DNA from: Aquincola sp.
Lineage (GTDB): Bacteria; Pseudomonadota; Gammaproteobacteria; Burkholderiales; Burkholderiaceae_C
Direction of reading: 5' to 3'
DNA: 11,563 nucleotides
Assembly (NCBI GenBank): GCA_029884035.1
Contig: JAOUIM010000078.1
Location: 1 to 11,563, forward strand
The notes beneath the pieces are model-generated. The model was given only the letters and a program-made list of their open reading frames with translations. It was not told the origin of the DNA and made no database searches. Below, piece after piece: positions 5,826 through 11,563 of the stretch; position 1 is the first letter of the stretch; each line of letters starts with the position of its first letter. The position numbers and the translations under genes are program-made.

Positions 5826-8800
5826 ATGCGCCTCACCTCGATCAAGCTCTCCGGCTTCAAGTCCTTCGCCGAACCCACGACGTTCCAGTTGCCCGGACAG
5901 CTCGTCGGTGTCGTCGGCCCCAACGGGTGCGGAAAATCCAACATCATCGATGCGGTGCGATGGGTGCTCGGCGAGAGCAAGGCCAGCGAGCTGCGCGGCG
6001 AGTCGATGCAGGACGTGATCTTCAACGGCAGCGGCCAGCGCAAACCCGCGAGCCGTGCCAGCGTCGAGCTCGTCTTCGACAATAGCGCCGCGCGCGCCGG
6101 TGGCCAGTGGAACCAGTTCGGCGAGATCGCGGTCAAGCGCGTGCTCACGCGCGACGGCACCTCGAGCTATCACATCAACAACCAGCCGGTGCGGCGGCGC
6201 GACGTGCAGGATGTGTTCCTCGGCACCGGCCTGGGCCCGCGCGCCTACGCGATCATCGGCCAGGGCACAATCAGCCGCATCATCGAGAGCAAGCCCGAGG
6301 AGTTGCGCCTGTTCCTCGAGGAGGCAGCGGGCGTTTCCAAGTACAAGGAGCGCCGGCGCGAGACCGAGAGCCGCTTGAAGGACACTCGCGAGAACCTCAC
6401 GCGTGTCGAGGACATCCTGCGCGAGCTGACCGCCAACCTCGACAAGCTCGAGCAACAGGCCGAAGTCGCGACGCATTACCGCGCTTTGCAGGATGAAGGC
6501 ACGCTCAAGCAGCACCAGCTGTGGTTCCTCAAGCACCGCGACGCGGCCAAGGAAGAGGAGCGTGTGCGCAAGGCCGTGGCCGATGCACAGGTCGCGCTCG
6601 AGGACAAGATCGCGCAACTGCGCCATGTGGAGTCCGAGCTCGACACCGTGCGTCAGGCGCACTACCAGGCGGGTGACGGATTGCATGCGGCCCAGGGGCA
6701 GCTCGCCGAAGCAGCCCTCGAGGCGAGCCGGCTCGAGGAGCGCATCCGTTACGTGCAGGACAGCCGACAGCGCGTCGAGCAGCGCATCGCCGAGCTGGCG
6801 GCGCAGGACGGCGTGTGGCATCAGCGCAGCGGCGAGTCGAGCTCGGAAATCGACTCAATCGTCGACCAAATCGCCGCGGCCGACGACGAGGCCGCCACGC
6901 TGGCGGCGCAGGCCGAGGCGCATGCCGGCGGGACGCCCGCGCTCGAGGACGCGCTGCGGGCGGCCCAGGCGCACAGCAGCGAGCAGCGCACCAAGGTGGC
7001 CGACGTCCAGCAGCAGATCCAACTGCTCGCGGCCGACACGCGCAATATCGACGAGCAGACGCGTGCCCTCAGATCCCGCCGTGAACGCCTGGCCGGCGAG
7101 CGGCAGGGCCTGGCGGGGCCCGATCTCGCGCGACTCGACGAGTTGAAGCGCAAGGCCGCCGCGTCGGACCAGTCGCAGTCCGAGGCCGAGGCGCGGCTCG
7201 CGACACTGACCGACGAAGTGCCGTCGCTCGACGCGCAGCGTCGCGGCCTGCAGGAGGCCGCGAACCGCGAGTCGGCGAAGCGCTCGGAGCTGTCAGCGCG
7301 CCTCGAGGCGCTGCGTGCGCTGCAGGCCAAGGTGCAGACCGAGGGCAAGCTCAAGCCCTGGCTGGCGCAACACGGCCTGGACGGCATGCAGGGTCTGTGG
7401 ACTCACTTGCACATCGAGGCCGGCTGGGAAAGCGCGCTCGAGGCGGTATTGCGCGAACGCCTGTCGGCGCTGGAGGTCGGCCGCATAGAGACGGTGCGTG
7501 CATTTGCCGCCGATACGCCGCCGGCCAAGTTGGCTTTCTACATGCGCCCGGCCGCGGCAATCGCGAACACGCACCAGACCTTGCCCCGGCTGTCGGACAT
7601 GTTGCGCCTCGGCGATGCCAGTCTGAAGGCGCTGCTCAACGACTGGCTCGAAGGCGTGTACACGGCGGTGAGCTTCGATGACGCGCTGGCCCACCGCGCC
7701 AAGCTCACGCATGGCGAGATGATCATGACCCGCGAGGGCCACGCGGTGTCGCCGCATGCGGTGAGCTTCTACGCGCCCGATGACGAGCGCGCGGGCCTGC
7801 TGGCGCGGGCGCAGGAAATCGAGAACCTCGAGCGCCAGCAGCGCGCGCAGGCGCTGATCGCCGACGAGGCGCGCGGCGCGCTCGTCCGGTGCGAGGCAGC
7901 CTACACCGAGGCGTCGCTGAAGCTGGCCAGCGTGCGTCGCGAAGCCGCAGAGGCGCAGACGCGCGCGCACCAGCATCAGGTCGAGTTGCTGCGCCTGACG
8001 CAGCAGGCCGAGGCGGCTGTCGCGCGCGGCACGCAGCTCGATGTCGAGCTGGCCGAGATCGACGCCCAGCTCCAGGTGCTGGGCCAGCGCCACGCCTCGG
8101 GGCAGTCGCGCTTCGAGGAGCTCGACATGCAGCTCGCAACGACGCAAGAGCGCCATGCCGAATTCGAAGAGGCTGTGATCGCGGCAGAGCGCCGCGTGGC
8201 CGACGCGCGAGAGCAAGGGCGCGCACTCGAGCGTCGCGCCCAGGAGGCCCAGTTCCACGGTCGCACGCTGGCCGCGCGGCGCGCCGAACTGCAACGCTCG
8301 ATCGAGACGGCGATGCAACAGGTGGCCGCCAACGAGCAGGCCGCGACGCAGTTGCGTGCCGAGCTGGCCAGCCTCGACGACGCAACGGCGCAGGCTGGCC
8401 TGCAGACCGCGCTGGCCGTCAAGCTCGACCGCGAGGCGGCACTGGCTGCACAGCGCAGCCAGTACGACGACCTGTCGGCCAAGCTGCGCGGCTTTGACGA
8501 GCAGCGAATGGGCCTGGAGCGCGCGCTCGATCCGCTGCGCGAGAAGATCACCAAGCTGCAACTCGAGGAGCAGGCGGCCTCGCTCGGCGGCGCGCAGTAC
8601 ATGGAGCAGCTCGCGGCGGCATCGGCGGACCTGGTCGCACTGGCGCAGGGCATCGAGGCCGGTGGCGTGAAGTTGCAGGGCCTGCAGGGCGAGATCGACC
8701 GCATCCACCGCGACGTCGAGGCGTTGGGGGCGGTGAACCTCGCCGCGCTCGAGGAGCTGAGCACCTCGCGCGAACGCAAGAGCTTCCTCGACGCGCAGAG

Positions 8801-9341
8801 CGCCGACCTGCGAGAGGCGATGTCCACGCTCGAGGGCGCGATCCGCACGATCGACATCGAGACGCGCGAGCTGCTGGCGCAGACCTTCAATCAGGTCAAC
8901 GAGCATTTCGGCCGCATGTTCCCGACCCTGTTCGGCGGCGGCACGGCCAAGCTGGTGATGACCGGCGACGAAATCCTCGACGCGGGTGTGCAGGTGATGG
9001 CGCAGCCGCCGGGCAAGCGCAACTCGACGATCCATCTGCTGTCGGGTGGCGAGAAGGCGTTGACCGCGATCGCGCTCGTGTTCGCGATCTTCCAGCTCAA
9101 CCCGGCGCCGTTCTGCCTGCTCGACGAGGTCGACGCGCCGCTGGACGACGCCAATACCGAGCGCTATTGCAGGCTCGTCACGCAGATGAGCGAGGCCACG
9201 CAGTTCCTGTTCATCAGCCACAACAAGATCGCGATGGAAATGGCGCAGCAGCTGATCGGCGTGACGATGCAGGAGCAGGGTGTCTCGCGCATCGTCGCGG
9301 TGGACATGGAAGCGGCCGTGACCATGGCGCAGGCGGCCTGA
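5826..9341 (+). CDS. smc: Chromosome-condensation ATPase Smc
   Basis: Smc is the core of the bacterial condensin (Smc-ScpA-ScpB), a homodimeric ATPase that extrudes and aligns DNA loops for chromosome segregation. The 1171-residue product has the full family length. The N-terminal head carries Walker A GPNGCGKS (31-38). A first coiled-coil arm rich in Glu, Ala, Arg and Gln runs from about 170 to 505. A non-coiled hinge lies at about 507-660 (start GKLKPW, end near SFYAPDDERAG). A second coil runs to about 1010. The C-terminal head has the signature LLSGGEK (1071-1077) and Walker B CLLDEVD with D1100 and catalytic E1101. The ATG at 5826 gives the conserved start MRLTSIKLSGFKSFAEP. The zipA start follows two bases after the stop, so the two are likely co-transcribed. 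The scpA and scpB genes are not in this window. The identification is secure. Confidence 0.98.
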   Translation: MRLTSIKLSGFKSFAEPTTFQLPGQLVGVVGPNGCGKSNIIDAVRWVLGESKASELRGESMQDVIFNGSGQRKPASRASVELVFDNSAARAGGQWNQFGEIAVKRVLTRDGTSSYHINNQPVRRRDVQDVFLGTGLGPRAYAIIGQGTISRIIESKPEELRLFLEEAAGVSKYKERRRETESRLKDTRENLTRVEDILRELTANLDKLEQQAEVATHYRALQDEGTLKQHQLWFLKHRDAAKEEERVRKAVADAQVALEDKIAQLRHVESELDTVRQAHYQAGDGLHAAQGQLAEAALEASRLEERIRYVQDSRQRVEQRIAELAAQDGVWHQRSGESSSEIDSIVDQIAAADDEAATLAAQAEAHAGGTPALEDALRAAQAHSSEQRTKVADVQQQIQLLAADTRNIDEQTRALRSRRERLAGERQGLAGPDLARLDELKRKAAASDQSQSEAEARLATLTDEVPSLDAQRRGLQEAANRESAKRSELSARLEALRALQAKVQTEGKLKPWLAQHGLDGMQGLWTHLHIEAGWESALEAVLRERLSALEVGRIETVRAFAADTPPAKLAFYMRPAAAIANTHQTLPRLSDMLRLGDASLKALLNDWLEGVYTAVSFDDALAHRAKLTHGEMIMTREGHAVSPHAVSFYAPDDERAGLLARAQEIENLERQQRAQALIADEARGALVRCEAAYTEASLKLASVRREAAEAQTRAHQHQVELLRLTQQAEAAVARGTQLDVELAEIDAQLQVLGQRHASGQSRFEELDMQLATTQERHAEFEEAVIAAERRVADAREQGRALERRAQEAQFHGRTLAARRAELQRSIETAMQQVAANEQAATQLRAELASLDDATAQAGLQTALAVKLDREAALAAQRSQYDDLSAKLRGFDEQRMGLERALDPLREKITKLQLEEQAASLGGAQYMEQLAAASADLVALAQGIEAGGVKLQGLQGEIDRIHRDVEALGAVNLAALEELSTSRERKSFLDAQSADLREAMSTLEGAIRTIDIETRELLAQTFNQVNEHFGRMFPTLFGGGTAKLVMTGDEILDAGVQVMAQPPGKRNSTIHLLSGGEKALTAIALVFAIFQLNPAPFCLLDEVDAPLDDANTERYCRLVTQMSEATQFLFISHNKIAMEMAQQLIGVTMQEQGVSRIVAVDMEAAVTMAQAA

Positions 9342-9343
9342 GC

Positions 9344-10375
9344 ATGTCGCTGACGGTCGCGCTCGTCATCGCCGCGCTGGCGGTGCTCGTCGCGATCGCC
9401 GCTCATGGCTGGTGGAGCGCCCGTCGCGCCACGCCGCGTCAGCCGACGGGGCTGGTCCTGCCCGAGCCGATGCAGCGTGTGGAGCCGACCCTCGGCCCGT
9501 TGCCGACGATCAACGCGGCGGGCACTGCTGTCGCGCCGGTTCCCGCGCGCCGCGGTGCACGCATCGACGCGCTGATCGACGCCATTGCGATGCTGGCCGT
9601 TGAGGCGCCGGTGACTGGCGAGACTGTGCTGGCGCACCTGCCGCCTTCGCGCCGGGCTGGTGGCAAGCCGATGCTGGTCGAGGGTCTCAACGCCGAATCC
9701 GGCGAGTGGGAGCCGCCGGCAGCCGGCGCTCGCTACGGTGAACTGCAGGCGGCGGTCCAGCTGGCCAACCGCAGCGGCGCATTGAACGAGATCGAGTACT
9801 CGGAGTTCGTGCAAAAGACGCAGGCCCTCGCCGATGCGATCGGCGCGGTGCCGGATTTCCCGGACATGCTGGACGTGGTGGTGCGTGCACGCGAGCTCGA
9901 CGCGTTCGCCAGCCCGCACGACGCCAACCTCACGGTGCACCTGCAGGCCAACTCGGTCGCCTGGAGTGTGGGCTACCTGCGCCAGTGTGCCGAGCGCCAG
10001 GGCTTCGTGCCTGGCGCGCTGCCGGGGCGGCTCGTGCTGCCTGCCCAGGAGGAAGGTGCGCCGCCCGTGCTCACGCTGACGTTCGATGCGCAAGCGGCAC
10101 TGTCCGACGATGCCCAACTCGCACCGGTGCGGCGGCTCACAATATCGCTCGACGTGGCGCAGACGCCGGAAGCGGCCGAGCCGTTCGCAGCCTGGCAGCA
10201 GGCGATCCGCGCGCTGGCAGACGACATGGATGCGAGCGTGGTCGACGACGAAGGCCGTCCGATCACGCTGATGCACTACACGACGATTGCCGACGAGCTC
10301 AAGTTGCTGTACAGCGCGCTCGAGTCGCGCGACATGGCGGCGGGCTCGGCAGCTGCGCGTCGCCTGTTCCAGTGA
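9344..10375 (+). CDS. zipA: ZipA-like cell-division protein, FtsZ-binding membrane anchor
   Basis: ZipA tethers FtsZ filaments to the inner membrane and helps recruit later division proteins. The 343-residue product starts MSLTVALVIAALAVLVAIAA, one N-terminal membrane segment (about 3-22), followed by Trp and Arg as a typical N-out anchor boundary. A Pro/Ala-rich linker of only about 50 residues (25-75) follows, shorter than that of E. coli ZipA. The remaining mixed alpha/beta region (about 75-330) includes DVVVRARELDAFASPHDANL (177-196) and TLTFDAQAALSDD (244-256), consistent with the C-terminal FtsZ-binding fold. It begins two bases after smc and its stop overlaps the next gene as GTGA. The smc-zipA-ligA context is the usual one in beta- and gammaproteobacteria and supports the call, because the sequence itself is weakly conserved. 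Confidence 0.85.
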   Translation: MSLTVALVIAALAVLVAIAAHGWWSARRATPRQPTGLVLPEPMQRVEPTLGPLPTINAAGTAVAPVPARRGARIDALIDAIAMLAVEAPVTGETVLAHLPPSRRAGGKPMLVEGLNAESGEWEPPAAGARYGELQAAVQLANRSGALNEIEYSEFVQKTQALADAIGAVPDFPDMLDVVVRARELDAFASPHDANLTVHLQANSVAWSVGYLRQCAERQGFVPGALPGRLVLPAQEEGAPPVLTLTFDAQAALSDDAQLAPVRRLTISLDVAQTPEAAEPFAAWQQAIRALADDMDASVVDDEGRPITLMHYTTIADELKLLYSALESRDMAAGSAAARRLFQ

Positions 10376-10842
10376 GCGCGCGCCGGGCAGGCGCCGGCGA
10401 CGTCGACGCGCTGGCTGCCTTGTACCGAGAGGTGGTGTGCACACTCGGCCCGCAGGTCTACACGACCGAACAGGTGCGCGCCTGGGCGCGCTCGACCGAG
10501 GACCGGGAGCGCTTCGCGCGCTACATCCTCGACGCCGAGACCTGGGTCGAGGAGGGCGACGACGGGGTGCCGCGGGGCTTCTGCGGGATCGCGGTGCACG
10601 ATGGCGTGGGCGAAGTTCACTCACTGTACGTGCGTGCCGCTCTGACGCGACAGGGCCTTGGCAGCGCGCTGCTGGCCCACGCGCTGGAACATGCGCGCGC
10701 AGCGGGCGCGGCTCGTTTCGAAGCCTGGGCGACGCCGTTCTCGATGCCGGTATTCGAGGGCGCCGGTTTCGTGCTCGTGCACGCGGTGACTGAGCCCTAC
10801 CAGGGCGTGATTTTCGAGCGCTACCGCATGGCCACGCGATGA
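10372..10842 (+). CDS. GNAT family N-acetyltransferase, co-translated with zipA
   Basis: The product is a 156-residue GNAT enzyme. The N-terminus RRAGAGDVDALAALYRE (4-20) matches the first strand and helix of the fold. QVYTTEQVRAWARS (28-41) resembles the N-terminal helix pair of YafP-like members. Motif A for acetyl-CoA is clear: VHSLYVRAALTRQGLGSALL (82-101), with RQGLG as the pyrophosphate loop. MPVFEGAGFVLV (125-136) is the usual motif B region. There is no in-frame ATG at the right place; the GTG at 10372 overlaps the zipA stop as GTGA and gives the expected N-terminus, so translational re-initiation is likely. It sits between zipA and ligA, which are often direct neighbours in related genomes. 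The substrate is unknown; nothing in the sequence links it to division beyond position. Confidence 0.87.
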   Translation: MSARRAGAGDVDALAALYREVVCTLGPQVYTTEQVRAWARSTEDRERFARYILDAETWVEEGDDGVPRGFCGIAVHDGVGEVHSLYVRAALTRQGLGSALLAHALEHARAAGAARFEAWATPFSMPVFEGAGFVLVHAVTEPYQGVIFERYRMATR

Positions 10843-10988
10843 ACGGCCGACAGACCACGAGCATCGATCCCAAGACCGTGGTCGATGCGGGCGGCGCCGA
10901 TCCGCGTTGCCTCGCGGTGCACGTGCACCGCGGTGGCTGGTTGTCGCCGTGGCGGGCGACGCGCCGGGAGCCGAATAGCCGGCGCTGA
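10839..10988 (+). CDS. Possible small protein of 49 residues, unknown function
   Basis: An ORF of 49 codons starts with an ATG that overlaps the stop of the acetyltransferase gene as ATGA and ends 17 bases before ligA. I do not recognise the product. It begins MNGRQTTSIDPKTVVDAGGA, has one cysteine (C24), two Trp (W34, W38) and a very basic end with six Arg in the last eleven residues. By my hand count of 48 codons, GC at positions one, two and three is about 69, 65 and 85 percent, the rising third-position bias expected of a real gene in a GC-rich genome. Against it, the ORF holds two interleaved inverted repeats and a 20-bp perfect palindrome, so the same DNA may be selected for structure instead. 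It could also be a chance ORF or a remnant. Confidence 0.4.
   Translation: MNGRQTTSIDPKTVVDAGGADPRCLAVHVHRGGWLSPWRATRREPNSRR
10853..10888 (+). repeat. Two interleaved 7-bp inverted repeats
   Basis: GACCACG (10853-10859) is complementary to CGTGGTC (10877-10883), and GCATCGA (10861-10867) is complementary to TCGATGC (10882-10888). The arm order is A, B, A', B', with two bases shared between A' and B'. In RNA the two hairpins would exclude each other, or form a strained pseudoknot because no loop remains between A' and B'. The region lies just after the acetyltransferase stop and inside the small ORF. Pairing is read directly; function is unknown. Confidence 0.5.
10913..10932. repeat. Perfect 20-bp palindrome upstream of ligA
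   Basis: CGCGGTGCACGTGCACCGCG is identical to its own reverse complement over all 20 bases, with CACGTG at the centre. It lies about 74 bp before the ligA ATG and inside the small ORF. Such symmetry suits a dimeric DNA-binding protein or, in RNA, an eight-base-pair stem with a four-base loop. No T-run follows, so it is not a standard terminator. Confidence 0.6.
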
Positions 10989-10993
10989 CTGTC

Positions 10994-10999
10994 TACACT
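10994..10999 (+). promoter_or_regulatory. Candidate -10 box for ligA (TACACT)
   Basis: TACACT keeps the key TA...T positions of a -10 element. It ends six bases before the ligA ATG, so a standard spacing puts the first transcribed base on the A of the ATG. No -35 is recognisable 16-18 bases upstream, and no Shine-Dalgarno sequence precedes ligA. Transcription from smc may equally supply ligA. Confidence 0.25.
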
Positions 11000-11005
11000 G
11001 GCGCG

Positions 11006-11563
11006 ATGCCCGCATCGTCGCCCGCGAGCCGTGCCGCAGAGCTGCGTCAGCAGCTCAACCACCACGCGCACCGCTATTACGTGCTCGACGCGCCGGAGAT
11101 CCCCGACGCCGAGTACGACCGCCTGTTCCAGGAGCTGCAGGCGATCGAGGCAGTCCATCCCGAACTGCTGGCGCCCGACTCGCCGACGCAGCGCGTGATC
11201 GGCCGCGTGCTCGACGGATTCGAGCCGGTGCGGCATGCCGTGCCGATGCTGTCGATCCGCACCGAGACCGACACGACCGCGGGTGGTGCGGTGGCATTCG
11301 ATGCGCGCGTGCGGCGCGAGCTGGGCCTCGCGGAAGACGCGGCGCCTGTCGAATACGCCTGCGAGCTCAAGTTCGACGGCCTGGCGATCAGCCTGCGCTA
11401 CGAGCACGGCGTGCTGGTGCAGGCCGCGACGCGCGGAGATGGCGAGACCGGCGAGGACGTGACGCAGAACATCCGCACCATCGGCCAGATCCCGCTGCGC
11501 CTGATCGGTGCCGAGCCGCCGGTGCTCGAAGTGCGCGGCGAGGTCTACATGCGGCGCGACGCA
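11006..11563 (+). CDS. ligA: NAD-dependent DNA ligase LigA, N-terminal part
   Basis: LigA seals nicks in duplex DNA using NAD+, joining Okazaki fragments and completing repair. The first 186 codons are present and the frame runs off the right edge without a stop. The Ia domain, which binds the NMN part of NAD, is seen in the N-terminal helices with HRYYVLDAPEIPDAEYDRLF (22-41). The nucleotidyltransferase domain begins with HAVPMLSIRTETDT (77-90) and has CELKFDGLAISL (119-130), where K122 is the lysine that becomes adenylated; the more usual form is CEPKLDGLAI. RGDGETGEDVTQNIRTI (143-159) and LEVRGEVYM (174-182) are also typical. The ATG at 11006 gives the expected N-terminus. It is the last gene of the smc-zipA-acetyltransferase run, 17 bp after the small ORF. 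The OB, zinc-finger, helix-hairpin-helix and BRCT parts are outside the window. Confidence 0.97.
   Translation, partial: MPASSPASRAAELRQQLNHHAHRYYVLDAPEIPDAEYDRLFQELQAIEAVHPELLAPDSPTQRVIGRVLDGFEPVRHAVPMLSIRTETDTTAGGAVAFDARVRRELGLAEDAAPVEYACELKFDGLAISLRYEHGVLVQAATRGDGETGEDVTQNIRTIGQIPLRLIGAEPPVLEVRGEVYMRRDA

Noticed and set aside
7293..9221. Long minus-strand ORF opposite smc (642 codons)
   Set aside because: It is the mirror of Smc coiled-coil codons, giving Leu/Arg/His-rich low-complexity sequence without any fold signature.
9164..11407. Very long minus-strand ORF (747 codons) opposite zipA, the acetyltransferase gene and ligA
   Set aside because: It spans several well-supported plus-strand genes and their junctions, and its translation is Arg-rich and featureless.
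1..11563. tRNA, rRNA, CRISPR or insertion-sequence remains
   Set aside because: No regularly spaced repeats, transposase motifs, terminal inverted repeats with target duplications or tRNA-like cloverleaf were seen on reading both strands; nearly all sequence is accounted for by genes.

Overview
The window is a GC-rich, gene-dense bacterial chromosome segment. It most resembles a betaproteobacterium of the order Burkholderiales (Rubrivivax/Leptothrix/Methylibium-like). This rests on the smc-zipA-ligA order, a dapC-dapD pair followed by a PilT-like ATPase, and the sequence style of Smc and LigA. The genus is inference. I see no rRNA, tRNA, CRISPR array, insertion sequence or phage gene.

Layout. 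(1) Bases 1-2111, minus strand: dapC and dapD, two consecutive steps of the succinylase branch of diaminopimelate/lysine synthesis, overlap by ATGA. The first 24 codons of a PilT/PilU-like ATPase follow two bases later and run off the left edge. (2) 2112-3193: a 59-bp divergent promoter region and a stand-alone AlkB-type membrane alkane hydroxylase on the plus strand. (3) 3201-5574, minus strand: an orphan ParA-type ATPase, then queF (preQ0 reductase), a RimJ/RimL-like GNAT acetyltransferase and a small SET-domain lysine methyltransferase. The last three overlap one another and are probably co-translated. (4) 5575-5825: a 251-bp divergent region between the ParA gene and smc. (5) 5826-11563, plus strand: smc, zipA, a GTG-started GNAT acetyltransferase overlapping zipA, a possible 49-codon small gene overlapping that, and the 5' part of ligA.

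How the genes work together. The left block serves lysine and peptidoglycan precursor supply. The right block serves chromosome organisation (Smc), division (ZipA) and replication/repair (LigA). The ParA-like ATPase faces smc across a shared intergenic region, so it may also act in segregation or positioning. The queF-GNAT-SET run consists of RNA- and protein-modifying enzymes whose joint target is unknown.

Most of the window is ordinary housekeeping sequence. The parts most worth a second look are these: the stretch before ligA (a small coding-like ORF holding interleaved inverted repeats and a perfect 20-bp palindrome); the overlapping GNAT-SET pair; the orphan ParA with a proline-rich tail and terminal amphipathic segment; and -10-like boxes placed so that alkB, dapC and ligA would be transcribed with no leader. 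I found no clear evidence of a wholly new multi-gene system.
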